Shown here piece by piece: positions 52,325-61,900 of a DNA stretch of 64,000 nucleotides. Source of the stretch: Nannocystis sp. (lineage in GTDB: Bacteria; Myxococcota_A; Polyangia; Nannocystales; Nannocystaceae); NCBI RefSeq assembly GCF_016714285.1, contig NZ_JADJNN010000003.1, positions 558,001 to 622,000 of the forward strand, read 5' to 3'. The position numbers and the translations under genes are program-made. The notes under the pieces are model-generated. The model made no database searches, was not told the origin of the DNA, and was given only the letters and a program-made list of their open reading frames with translations. Position 1 is the first letter of the stretch, and the number at the start of each line of letters is the position of its first letter.

Positions 52325-54571
52325 ATGCTGGGCGCCCGCATGACCGCCCCCATCACCGATCCGTACAAGCTTGTCGGGGCGAGGATCGCCGACAAGTACA
52401 CGATCGAGGCCGTGATCGATCGCGGTGGTTATGGCCTGGTGTACCGCGCGTTCCACGAGATCCTCGGGGTGCCGGTCGCGCTCAAGTTCTACACCGGGCT
52501 GAGCCAGGCGCCGCCGGACAAGCAGCAGGAGCTGCACGACCGCTTCGCCCAGGAGGGCGGGCTCTTGTCGTCGCTGTCGACCCGGTCGGCGAGCATCGTG
52601 CAGGCGCGGGACATCGGCACGCTCGTCACGGAGGACGGGATCAAGATGCCGTACCTGGTGCTCGAGTGGCTCGAGGGCGAGTCGCTCGAGCGGCTGCTGC
52701 ACAACAAGGAGAGCCCGGCGCGCGGGCGCAAGCATTCGTGGATGGAGGCGTTCTACCTGCTCGACGGGGTGGCGCGGGCGCTGGCCGTGGCGCACGCGGC
52801 CAACGTGGCGCACCGCGACATCAAGCCGGGCAACTTCTTCGTGCTGGGCAACGACCTGAGCTCGGGGGTGATGCTCAAGCTGCTGGACTTCGGGATCGCC
52901 AAGGTGATGCCGGCGGACAAGGGGGTCACGCAGGGGGCGCTCAGCGAGTTCACGCCGATGTACGGGGCGCCGGAGCAGTTCGACCGCCAGCACGGGGCGA
53001 CCGGGCCGTGGACGGACGTCTTCGGGTTCGCGCTGGTGATGCTCGAGGTGCTGCGCGGGGGCCAGCGGGTGTTCGGCGGCAAGGAGTTCATGGCCCTGGC
53101 GATCGCCTGTCAGGATCCGAACAACCGGCCGACGCCGCGGGCGCTGGGGATCGAGACGAGCGACGCGGTCGAGGCGGTGTTCGCGAAGGCGCTGGCGGTG
53201 AAGGTCGCCGATCGCTACGAGCACATGGCGGCGTTCTGGAACGCGCTGGGCGTGGCGCTCGAGGTGCGGGACTTCTTGCCAGTGGTGGCCGACGGGCGCG
53301 GGGTCGGGGTCGAGGCGCGGGCCGGGGCGAGCCTGCGTGGGCGCGTCGCGGACGTGTCGCTGCGGGCCCCGGCGCTCGCGGCCGCGGGTGTCAGCGCCAG
53401 CGGTAGTGGGCTCGGCGGGAGCAGCGGGAGCGGCAGCCGGAGCTCGGCGCTGCGAGATCTGCCGCCGAGCACCAGCGGCTCGGGTCCGGCGACGGGCGGC
53501 GACGGGGCCGACATCTTCACCCGCAGCTCGCCGCCGTCGCGGGCGAAGGGTCGGCGCACGGGGCTGGTCGTCGGCGGGGTGGTGGCCGGGCTGGTGGCGG
53601 TGGCGGCGGTGGTCGTGGTGATGATGCTGCCGGGGCGCGGAGGACCGGGCGAGCCGGCGGCGGGGCTGCCGGCTGCGGGGGCCATGGTCGGCGGGACGCC
53701 ATCACCGGCGGCCACGCCAGTCGTGACGGCGGAGCCGGTGTCGCGCTGTCCGGAGGGGATGGCCTTCATCGCGGGCGGCAAGTTCTTCATGGGTTCGGAC
53801 AGCGTCGACTCGGCGGCGTTGATGCGCTTCTCGCGACCGGCGCACCAGCAGACGGTCGGCGACTTTTGTATGGACCTGCGCGAGGTGACGGCGGGCGAGT
53901 ACGCGGTATGTTCGGACAAGGGCGAGTGCAAGCGGGCGTTTCGCGACGCGTTCTGGCCGATGGGGAAGTCGGAGAAGAAGAAGGCGTGGGAGGAGAGCCG
54001 CGCGGCGTACAGCGTGCTGTGTAACGACGGGCAGCCGGGTCGCGAGTCGCACCCGGCCAATTGTGTGACCTGGGAGCAGGCCGACGAGTACTGCCGCAAT
54101 CACGGCAAGCGGCTGCCACGCGAGGCGGAGTGGGAGTTCGCGGCGCGGGGTTCGGACGGTCGGCGCTTCCCGTGGGGCGACGACCCGCCGGGTCCGCGCC
54201 AGCTCAATGGTTGCGGCAAGGAGTGCGTGGCGTGGCGGGCGACGGCGAAGCTGCCGGAGCAGAAGCCGCTCTACGAGGTGGACGACGGGCACCTGGGGAC
54301 GGCGCCGGTGGGCAGCTTCCCGGCGGGCAAGACCCAGGCTGGTCTTTTGGACATGGTGGGCAACGTGTTCGAATGGACGGCGGACGACTTCAAGGTCTAC
54401 CCGGACGCGCCGGCGGACACGATGACGCCGCCGGAGGGCGCCAAGGTGATGCGGGGTGGGGCGTTCAACAGCACGGTGGCGGACCACGCCGAGCCGGCGC
54501 TGCGCTTCCCGCAGGACGCGACGGCGCACATCCACGCGGTCGGGTTTCGCTGCGCGGCCGAGCCGAAGTGA
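52325..54571 (+). CDS. Ser/Thr protein kinase fused to a formylglycine-generating-enzyme-like domain
   Basis: 748 residues; the start may also be the ATG at 52340 (MTAPITDPYK). The kinase domain has VIDRGGYGLVYRAF, the lysine in VALKFYTG, HRDIKPGN near residue 165, DFGIAK near 188 and MYGAPEQF. A Ser/Gly linker leads to a membrane helix near residue 420 (GLVVGGVVAGLVAVAAVVVV). The outer part is an FGE-sulfatase fold: MAFIAGGKFFMGS, DLREVTAGEYAVC, RLPREAEWEFAARGSDGRRF, GLLDMVGNVFEWTAD and MRGGAFNSTVADHAEPALRF. The cysteine pair that true FGEs carry after GG(S/A) is missing, so the outer domain is likelier to be a sensor than an oxidase. Confidence 0.92.
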   Translation: MLGARMTAPITDPYKLVGARIADKYTIEAVIDRGGYGLVYRAFHEILGVPVALKFYTGLSQAPPDKQQELHDRFAQEGGLLSSLSTRSASIVQARDIGTLVTEDGIKMPYLVLEWLEGESLERLLHNKESPARGRKHSWMEAFYLLDGVARALAVAHAANVAHRDIKPGNFFVLGNDLSSGVMLKLLDFGIAKVMPADKGVTQGALSEFTPMYGAPEQFDRQHGATGPWTDVFGFALVMLEVLRGGQRVFGGKEFMALAIACQDPNNRPTPRALGIETSDAVEAVFAKALAVKVADRYEHMAAFWNALGVALEVRDFLPVVADGRGVGVEARAGASLRGRVADVSLRAPALAAAGVSASGSGLGGSSGSGSRSSALRDLPPSTSGSGPATGGDGADIFTRSSPPSRAKGRRTGLVVGGVVAGLVAVAAVVVVMMLPGRGGPGEPAAGLPAAGAMVGGTPSPAATPVVTAEPVSRCPEGMAFIAGGKFFMGSDSVDSAALMRFSRPAHQQTVGDFCMDLREVTAGEYAVCSDKGECKRAFRDAFWPMGKSEKKKAWEESRAAYSVLCNDGQPGRESHPANCVTWEQADEYCRNHGKRLPREAEWEFAARGSDGRRFPWGDDPPGPRQLNGCGKECVAWRATAKLPEQKPLYEVDDGHLGTAPVGSFPAGKTQAGLLDMVGNVFEWTADDFKVYPDAPADTMTPPEGAKVMRGGAFNSTVADHAEPALRFPQDATAHIHAVGFRCAAEPK

Positions 54572-54634
54572 GACGGGGGTCAGGCGAGGGGTCGTCCTCG
54601 ACGGGACCGGCCATACCGGGCCGAGTGTCAGCGG

Positions 54635-55399
54635 TCAACGGCGGTCCTTGAGCACGGGGAAGCGCTCGCGGGCGTCGCGGACGAGCTCGGGGCGGAGGTC
54701 GGCGAGCAGCATGGTCGGGGCGCCGGCGGCGGAGGCGAGGGTCTCGCCCCAGGGGTCGATGATGCGGGAGTCGCCGCTGTAGTCGAGGCCGCTGCCGTGG
54801 CCGACGCGGTTGACGCCGACGACGTAGGCCTGGTTCTCGATGGCGCGGGCGTGCAGGAGGGTGGTCCAGTGCAGGCGGCGGCGCTCGGGCCAGTTGGCGA
54901 CGACGAGGTAGGCGTCCGTGGTGGGGGCGCAGGCCCAGAACTCGTCGGCGAAGCGGAGGTCGTAGCAGACGAAGAGGGTGCAGCGCAGGCCCTCGATGTC
55001 GACGGTGACGTGGCTGTCGCCGGCGGCGTAGTGCTCGTGCTCGCGGGCGAAGCTGAAGGGGTGGATCTTGCGGTAGCGGTGCTGTTGGCCGGCGGGGCCG
55101 GCGAGGATCAGGGTGTTGTAGGGCTTGCTGGCGCCGGGGAGGTCTGGCATCTGCGCGACGGAGCCGCAGATCCACAGGTTGTGGGCGCGGGCCTGGTCGG
55201 CGAGGAAGCGGGCGCTGGGGCCGTCCTCGGGCTCCTGCACGCGTTCGGTAGCCATCGAGAAGCCGCAGGCGAACATCTCCGGGAGCACGACGAGGCGGGC
55301 CCCGGCGGCCGCGGCCGCGGCGATCCACGGGCGCAGGTTGGCGTAGTTGCTGGTGGGGTCCTCCCACACGATGTCGCTCTGGATCGCGGCCACTCGCAT
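54635..55399 (-). CDS. Carbon-nitrogen hydrolase, omega-amidase (Nit2/YafV-like)
   Basis: 254 residues from the ATG at 55399 (MRVAAIQSDIVWEDPTSNYA). The Glu-Lys-Cys triad of the nitrilase superfamily is visible: Glu in LPEMFACGF, Lys in YRKIHPFSFA and Cys in TLFVCYDLRFAD. YDLRF and WPERRRLHWTTLL match the YafV/Nit2 group, which hydrolyses alpha-ketoglutaramate and alpha-ketosuccinamate. The gene for a glutamine/methionine transaminase lies directly upstream on the same strand. That pairing supports omega-amidase in the glutaminase II or methionine-salvage route rather than a general amidase. Confidence 0.88.
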   Translation of the reverse strand: MRVAAIQSDIVWEDPTSNYANLRPWIAAAAAAGARLVVLPEMFACGFSMATERVQEPEDGPSARFLADQARAHNLWICGSVAQMPDLPGASKPYNTLILAGPAGQQHRYRKIHPFSFAREHEHYAAGDSHVTVDIEGLRCTLFVCYDLRFADEFWACAPTTDAYLVVANWPERRRLHWTTLLHARAIENQAYVVGVNRVGHGSGLDYSGDSRIIDPWGETLASAAGAPTMLLADLRPELVRDARERFPVLKDRR

Positions 55400-55505
55400 T
55401 GCTGCTGTCCTTTCGTGCATGTCCTCGGGGTCAGGTCGCGGGAGCTCGTGCGTCGCATCGGCCCTCGCTGTGTCAGGCTCGGGTCAGCCCAAGGTCAGCC
55501 CAAGG
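55400..55505 (-). promoter_or_regulatory. Spacer between transaminase and omega-amidase genes with motif repeats
   Basis: 106 bases with CTGTCCTTTCGTGCATGTCC and GGGTCAGGTC, akin to the repeats between panB and panC, plus three GGTCAG(C/G)CCAAG-type direct repeats near 55485-55508. In panC the similar motif supplies the ribosome-binding site, and here AAAGGACAG lies just before the amidase start. Confidence 0.45.
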
Positions 55506-56678
55506 TCAGGTGGCCGGGCGCAGCTTCTGGAGCCGGCGCAGGCCCTCGTCGAGCACGTCGTCGGTCTTGCAGAAGGCCCAGCGGACCAGGTGACGGCCCT
55601 CGTGCTGGTTGATGTAGAAGGCGCTCGGGGGGATCGCGGCGACGCCGTACTTCTCCGGGAGCATGCGGCAGAAGGCGACGTCGTCGTGGAAGCCGAGCGA
55701 GCGGATGTCGGTCATGACGAAGTAGGTGCCGGCGGGGGTGAGCACGTCGAGGCCGATCGCCCGCAGGCCGTCGCACAGGCGGTCGCGGCGGGCCCGGTAC
55801 GCGGCGCTGAGTCCGGTGAAGAAGGTGTCGTCGGCGAGGTAGGCGGGGACCAGCGCGTGCTGCAGCGGCGTGGCCGTGCAGAAGGTCACGAATTGATGGG
55901 CGCAGCGCAGGGCGGCGGTGAGGGCCGGCGGGGCGCAGGTGTGGCCGACCTTCCATCCGGTGAAGCTGAAGGTCTTGCCGGAGGAGGAGATGAGTACGGT
56001 CCGCTCGCGCATGCCGGGCAGCGCGGCGAGGGGCACGTGCGTCCCCTCATAGACCAGGTGTTCGTAGACCTCATCGGTGATGGCGAGGAGGTCGTGCTCG
56101 CGGCACAGGGCCGCGATGTGCTCGAGCTCGGTCTGGCTAAACACCTTGCCGGTGGGGTTGTGCGGGCTGTTGAGGAGGATCGCCCGGGTCTTGGGTGTGA
56201 TCGCGGCGGCCAGTTCGGCGGGGTCGTAGCGGAAGTCGGGGGCGCGCAGGGTGACGACCCGCGGGACGGCGCCGGCCATCGTGATGCTGGCGCGGTAGGA
56301 GTCGTAGAAGGGCTCGAACAGGACGACCTCGTCGCCGGTGTCACACAGGGCCTGGAAGGCGGCGCAGATGGCTTCGGTGGCGCCGGAGTAGACGGTGATC
56401 TCGGTGTCGGGGTCGTAGTCGAGGCCGTAGAAGCGGCGCTGGTGCCCGGCGATCGCGCGGTTCAAGTCGGGCACGCCGGCCATGCGGGCGTATTGATTGT
56501 GGCCGGCGCGGATGGCCGCGATCGCGGCGTCCTTGATGAACTCGGGGCCGTCGAAGTTGGGGAAGCCCTGGCCGAGATTGACCGCGCCGTGCTGCAGCGC
56601 GAGGCGGGTCATCTCGGTGAAGATGGTGGTGCCGAAGCCCTGAAGCCGGGCGCTGAGGTGCGGTTGACGGCTGCTCAT
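55506..56678 (-). CDS. PLP aminotransferase, glutamine transaminase K / methionine aminotransferase type
   Basis: 390 residues. Fold-type I aminotransferase of the kynurenine aminotransferase/GTK/YbdL group. Features are VNLGQGFPNFDGPEF, NQYARMAGVPDLNRAIA, VYSGATEAICAAF (PLP phosphate), NSPHNPTGKVF, DEVYEHLVYEG and the PLP lysine in SSSGKTFSFTGWKVGH, near residue 234. The C-terminal VRWAFCKTDDVLDEGL carries the substrate-carboxylate arginine. The members use glutamine or methionine and 2-oxo acids. It is the first gene with the omega-amidase behind it. Its ATG lies only 30 bases from the divergent aminotransferase start. Confidence 0.9.
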   Translation of the reverse strand: MSSRQPHLSARLQGFGTTIFTEMTRLALQHGAVNLGQGFPNFDGPEFIKDAAIAAIRAGHNQYARMAGVPDLNRAIAGHQRRFYGLDYDPDTEITVYSGATEAICAAFQALCDTGDEVVLFEPFYDSYRASITMAGAVPRVVTLRAPDFRYDPAELAAAITPKTRAILLNSPHNPTGKVFSQTELEHIAALCREHDLLAITDEVYEHLVYEGTHVPLAALPGMRERTVLISSSGKTFSFTGWKVGHTCAPPALTAALRCAHQFVTFCTATPLQHALVPAYLADDTFFTGLSAAYRARRDRLCDGLRAIGLDVLTPAGTYFVMTDIRSLGFHDDVAFCRMLPEKYGVAAIPPSAFYINQHEGRHLVRWAFCKTDDVLDEGLRRLQKLRPAT

Positions 56679-56708
56679 GCTGCGGCGAGTGTGGCATAGT
56701 CCGGCGCG

Positions 56709-58043
56709 ATGTCGGACGCTGCCAAGCCCGCTCTGCACGACCTCACCGCTCACGCGACGCACGTCGGCGAGGCGCCGACGCGACGGCTGTCGACGATGGC
56801 CGGGGCGCTGGTCGGCTCGGAGATCTTGAAGATCGCGGCCGACATCCGCGGCCTGGTCGCGCAGGGCCACAAGATCTGCAACCTGACGGTCGGCGACTTC
56901 GACCCCAAGCAGTTCGCGATCCCCGAGGCCCTGCAGCGCGCGGTGCAGCGGGCGCTCGAGAACCACGAGACCAACTATCCGCCGGCCAACGGCATGCTCG
57001 AGCTGCGCCACGCGCTGCAGCGGTACTACGAGCGGGACCTCGGGCTGCGCTACCCGCTCGACTCGTTCCTGGTCGCTGGTGGGGCGCGGCCGGTGATCTA
57101 CGGCACCTATCGCACGCTGGTCGACCCGGGCGACACGGTCATTTATCCCGTGCCGAGTTGGAACAACAACCACTACGTGCACATGAGCGGGGCTCGCGGG
57201 GTGCAGGTGCTGTGCGGGCCGGAGACGCGGTTCTTGCCGACCGGCGATGCGCTGCTGAACGAGCTGCCGGCGGCGCGGCTGGTGTGCCTGAACTCGCCGC
57301 TGAACCCGACGGGCACGGCGATCGACGCCGACGCGCTGCGGGGGATCTGCGAGGCGATCCTGGCCGAGAACCGGGCCCGCGAGCGCTACGGGGCGCGGCC
57401 GGTCTACCTGATGTACGACCATATTTACTGGATGTTGTGCTTCCACGGGACGCACCACGTGACGCCGCCGGGGCTGGTGCCGGAGATGGCCCGCTACACG
57501 ATCTTCGTCGACGGGATCAGCAAGGCCTTCGCGGCGACCGGGCTGCGCGTGGGCTGGGCGGTCGGCCCGGTCGATGTGATCCGGCAGATGTCGGCGGTGC
57601 TCGGGCACGTGGGCGCCTGGGCGCCGCGGCCGGAGCAGGTCGCGACGGTGGCGCTGCTCGACGACCCGGACGCGATCCGCGAGTACCACCGCGGCTTCCT
57701 CAGCGGCATCGAGGCGCGCCTCGACCTGCTGCACCGCGGTTTCCAGGCGCTGCGGGCCGAGGGCCTGGCGGTGGACAGCATCCCGCCGATGGGGGCGATC
57801 TACCTGACGGTGCGGATCTGCCCGTTCGGGCAGACGACCCCGGCGGGCCAGGTGCTGCGCACCAACGAGGAGATCCGGCGCTACCTGTTGCACGAGGCGG
57901 GCCTCGGCATCGTGCCGTTCCAGGCCTTCGGGGTGCCAGGCGACGAGGGCTGGTTCCGGCTCAGCGTGGGGGCGGCCAGCGAGGCCGAGATCACGGCTGC
58001 GCTGCCGCGGCTGGCCGCGGCGATGCGGGCGCTCCGGTCCTGA
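56709..58043 (+). CDS. PLP-dependent aminotransferase, class I/II
   Basis: 444 residues. Features of an aspartate-aminotransferase-like fold are MAGALVGSEILKIAADIR, NLTVGDFDPKQFAIPEAL, NYPPANGMLELRHALQRYY, VAGGARPVIYGTYRTLVDPG and LNSPLNPTGTAID. The PLP lysine is in DGISKAFAATGLRVGW near residue 271, and the C-terminus has EGWFRLSVGAAS. Typical length is near 400; the extra N-terminal 40 residues hold basic sequence (PTRRLSTMAG). The substrate is unclear, as related proteins act on aspartate, alanine or aromatic amino acids. It is divergent from, and nearly abutting, the glutamine transaminase gene. Confidence 0.87.
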   Translation: MSDAAKPALHDLTAHATHVGEAPTRRLSTMAGALVGSEILKIAADIRGLVAQGHKICNLTVGDFDPKQFAIPEALQRAVQRALENHETNYPPANGMLELRHALQRYYERDLGLRYPLDSFLVAGGARPVIYGTYRTLVDPGDTVIYPVPSWNNNHYVHMSGARGVQVLCGPETRFLPTGDALLNELPAARLVCLNSPLNPTGTAIDADALRGICEAILAENRARERYGARPVYLMYDHIYWMLCFHGTHHVTPPGLVPEMARYTIFVDGISKAFAATGLRVGWAVGPVDVIRQMSAVLGHVGAWAPRPEQVATVALLDDPDAIREYHRGFLSGIEARLDLLHRGFQALRAEGLAVDSIPPMGAIYLTVRICPFGQTTPAGQVLRTNEEIRRYLLHEAGLGIVPFQAFGVPGDEGWFRLSVGAASEAEITAALPRLAAAMRALRS

Positions 58044-58138
58044 AGGTCTCGCGGGGGAGCTGACGACAGCTGTGAGTCGACGCGGGGGCGGGAGCCGCGG
58101 CGCGCCTGTGCAGCGGCTGTGGTAGCGTCCGGCCTCGC

Positions 58139-58846
58139 ATGTGGGTCACGGCGCTCGTGCTGCTCGGCGTGGCGATCCTGGCGGTGCTCGCCGGGGTGTT
58201 CGGCCTGGTGTGGTTCTTCAAGGGGGCCGAGCGGACCAACCGCGTGCTGCGAAAGATCCCCGTCACGCGGGTGGTCGACGCGGTGCCGGGGAAGATGGCC
58301 CGCGTGATCGGCAAGCTCAAGCCCGCGGGCGGCCCGTTGCTGCGCGCGCCGCTGTCGGGGCAGCCGTGCGGGTACTTCCAGGCGGTCGCGCAGGAGTGGC
58401 GGCCGAGCGGCAACGCCGAGGGCTGGGTGCAGCTGGCGTACGAGGAGCAGTGGTGCGACTTCTGCCTCGACGATGGGACCGGTCGGGTGCTGGTCCGGAT
58501 GCTTCGCTCGCAGATCTCGGCGGACCTCGAGGAGGCGTCGTTCTCAGATCCGATGATGCCAGCGAACGCGCCGCAGGAGGCGTTCCTGCGCCGCCATCAG
58601 GCGAGCCATCCGCCCGACGGCAAGCCGCGGGCGCGGCTGCGTTTCCTCGAGAGCCTGTTCGAGCTCGACGAGGAGATCACGGCCTACGGGGTGGTGCGGA
58701 TCGAGGCGGAGGGCTCGGGGCTGGCGGGGGTGCGGGTGGTGCTCGAGGCGCCGATCGGGGCGCCGCTGCTGGTCAGCGACGACAAGCACATCGCTCGCTC
58801 GCCGTCGCCGGGGTCGACGGCGATGTCGATGTCCGCGATCCGCTGA
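58139..58846 (+). CDS. Membrane protein with GIDE-type domain
   Basis: 235 residues. The N-terminal membrane helix (VLLGVAILAVLAGVFGLVWF) is followed by a basic stretch and the segment RVIGKLKPAGGPLLRAPLSG, then QPCGYFQAVAQEW. This is the pattern of the GIDE domain found in MULAN-like ubiquitin ligases and in bacterial membrane proteins of unknown role. Next comes CDFCLDDGTGRVLVRM and later GVVRIEAEGSGLAGVRV. There is no RING finger. The start is ATG at 58139. It is separate from the aminotransferase and has no clear partner. Confidence 0.75.
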   Translation: MWVTALVLLGVAILAVLAGVFGLVWFFKGAERTNRVLRKIPVTRVVDAVPGKMARVIGKLKPAGGPLLRAPLSGQPCGYFQAVAQEWRPSGNAEGWVQLAYEEQWCDFCLDDGTGRVLVRMLRSQISADLEEASFSDPMMPANAPQEAFLRRHQASHPPDGKPRARLRFLESLFELDEEITAYGVVRIEAEGSGLAGVRVVLEAPIGAPLLVSDDKHIARSPSPGSTAMSMSAIR

Positions 58847-58937
58847 GGGGGGTCAGCGCTGATCACGAGCTCTGGGTCGCGGTCCCAGACGCGACACATG
58901 AACTTCTGCGGTGCGAGGATTCGCGGCCAGAGCGGTG

Positions 58938-61900
58938 TCAGGGCCGGGTGGCGAGGGCGTCGGCCTCGGGGGCGAAGGCGGGGCCGAGGGCGCGGTAGCT
59001 GCGGATGAGTTCGGTGGCGAGGGCGTCGGCCTCGGACGTTTCGCCGGCGGCCCGTAAGGCCTGGACGAGGGCTGCGCGGACCTCGAGGAGCTCGGGGTAG
59101 TCGGGGTCGCAGGTGGCGGCGTAGCCGGTGGCGGCGCGGCGCAGGGCGGTGAGGGCGGCCGGGATGTCGCCGGTGCGGAGGGCGATGCGGCCGCGGTGGT
59201 AGTCGAGGTAGTGGCGTGGGGGGCCCGAGATAGTGGGGCCGGCGAGCGACTCGATCTCATCGAGTATCGCGGCGGCCTGCGCTGGTTGATCGATGGCGAT
59301 CCGGGCTGCGGCCTCGATCAGCCCGAGCGCGGTGCGGGTCTCGGGGGGGAGCTCGGACCAGGCGGGGGCGGCCTGGGCTTCGGCGAGTAGCGCGAGGGTC
59401 TCGGTGGAGCGGCCAGCGGCGTTGAGCCCATACATTCGAGACCACAATGCGGTCGCCCAGCGCGATGGACCGTGCCTGGCGAGCTCGTGGACGGCCGCAT
59501 CGAGCTCATCGGCTCGCGCGTCGCGGTGGAGTTGCGGCTGCAGGAGCGCGAGGGCGACGCGTGGGCTGTTCGGGCCAAAGGCGGTTCGTGCCAGGTTCGC
59601 GGCCTCGTCGGCGAGGGCGGGCGCAGCGGGGTCACGCCGCTGACTGGCGATTCGTGCTTCGAGCTCAACGATCGGAAGGAGCAACGCCGGGTTGGCGGTG
59701 GGGAGTCGCCCGGCGAGGGCACGGGCGCGGTGGCACAGTGCGAGCGCCTCGGCGAGGCGACCGAGCGCATAGGCGGCGTTGGCCTGGCCCTCGAGCAAGG
59801 GGAGCAACGCGGGGTGGTTGGCGCCATTAATTTTTTCGCCCGCGGCAGCGGCGGCGGCGAGCAGTTCGGCGGCGCGGTCGAAGTCCCGCTGTTCGCCGCG
59901 GAGCAGGCCGAGGTTGTAGCGCGAGACGATCGCCTCGGTGGACACGCCGTCGTTGATGCTCTCGGCGATCCGCAGCGCGGCCTCGTAGCCATGGGCGGCG
60001 GCCTCGGTGTCGCTGGCGGCGTCGTGGGCGACGGCGATGTTGTTCTCGACCAGCCAGGCGAGGCGTGGGTCGTCGCTGATTCGGCGCAGCAGGGCGCGGT
60101 CGATCGCTTCGTCGGCGAGGGCGCGCTCGGGCTGGCCCGCGAGCTCGGCGCGCACGAAGATGCGGCGCGCGAGGGCCTCGACGGCGCTGCGATCGTCGCC
60201 GCTGGCGAGGGCCAGCTCGAGGCCGGCGCCGAGGGCTGCATCGGCGCCGGGGACGTCGCGCTTCCACTGCAGGGCGTCGCCGCGGACGACCTCGGCGAGG
60301 GCGACCAGGGGCTCGTAGTTGAGGGCGCGGGCCCGGGCTGCGACCTGGCTGGCGCTCGCGAGGGCGCCGTCGTAGTCGCCGAGGTCGATCGCGGCGCGGG
60401 CCCGCTCGAGCACGGCGCGGCCGTCGGCGACGCGGGCGCGGGCGTCGGGGTCGACGGGCGGCGCGACCTCGGCGAGCAGGTCGTCGACGTCGGCACAGAG
60501 CGAGAGCGGCGGGAGGGCAGCGACGGCGCCCGGGGCCTGCTCGACGCGGGCCTGGTCGGCGACGACGAAGGCGCTGACGAGGCCGTCGACGCGGGCGAGC
60601 TGGCGCTCGAGGCAGGCGAGCGAGCGGTCGTGCAGGGTGTCCGAGAGCTCGCCGGCGGCGTAGGCCCGGCAGCGGTCGCCACGGAGGGCGACCCACTGCT
60701 CGACCCAGGCGGCGAGGCGCGGCTCGAGCAGGGTCCAGGTCTCACTGCCGAGCGAGCCGGCGCTGGTGGTGAAGGCGGTGCGGGCGGCGGCGATGCGCTC
60801 GTCGTTCCACACCGGTGCGGTCGCGGCGGCGAGGCCCTCGCAGCGGCCGCCGTCGGTGGCGCCGAGCTGCATGGCGCCGACGCTGGCGCCGGCGCTGAAG
60901 AGCATCAGGCCGAGGGCGCCGGCGAGGCGACGACGACGACGCGCCGGATCGTTGGCGAGGGCGGCGAGGGCCGCGGCCATGTCGGGGAAACGATCGGCCG
61001 GCGCGCGGGCGAGGCCCCGCAGGACCACGCGATACAGCCACGCGGGTACGTCGCTGCCGGCGGGCGCCTCGGCGGGGCGATCGCTGGTGACATGTTCGAC
61101 GAGCTCGGTGAGGCTCTCGCCGGCGAAGGGCAGGCGGCGGTAGAGGCCCTCGTAGAGGGCGACGAAGAACGAGAACTGGTCGCTCGCGGGGGTCAGGGGC
61201 TCGCCGAGGAGCTGCTCCGGGGACATGTAGGCCGGCGTGCCCATCATGACGCCGGTGCGGGTGAGGCGGAGGTTCATCAGGGAGCCGGGCGCCTGTGCCT
61301 CGTCGGCGGGGCTGGCGTCGCTGCGGGCGAGGCCGAAGTCGAGGACCTTGACGCTGCCGTCGTCGCCGAGGATCGCGTTGGCTGGTTTGAAGTCGCGGTG
61401 GATGAGGCCGGCGGTGTGGGCCGCTTGCAGGCCGCGGCCGGCGGCGGAGAACACCTCGACGACGCGACGCCACGGCTGTTTGGTCTCGAGCCAGCGGTCG
61501 AGGCTGCTGCCGCGGACGAACTCCATCGCCACGAACACGCCGCCCTCGGCCTCGCCGACCTCGTGGACGGCGACGATGTTGGGGTGTGAGAGGCGGGCCA
61601 TCGCCTGGGCCTCGCGCTGCAGACGGACGCGGCTCTGGTCGCCAGAGCCCTCGCTGCGCAGGACCTTGATGGCGATCTTGCGGTCGAGGCGTTCATCGTA
61701 GGCGGTGTAGACCACGCCCATGCCGCCGGCGCCGAGGCGGCCGAGGACCTGGAAGCGGCCGATCTTCACCGCGTCCTCGGCCTCGCCGAACATGCGAAAC
61801 TTGAGGGCCTGCCGGCGGCGGCGCTCCTCGGGGTCGGCGAGGTCGGGGCGGGCGAGCGGGGCGTGGCGGCCGGATGCGAGGGTCTCGAGGACGCCGAACT

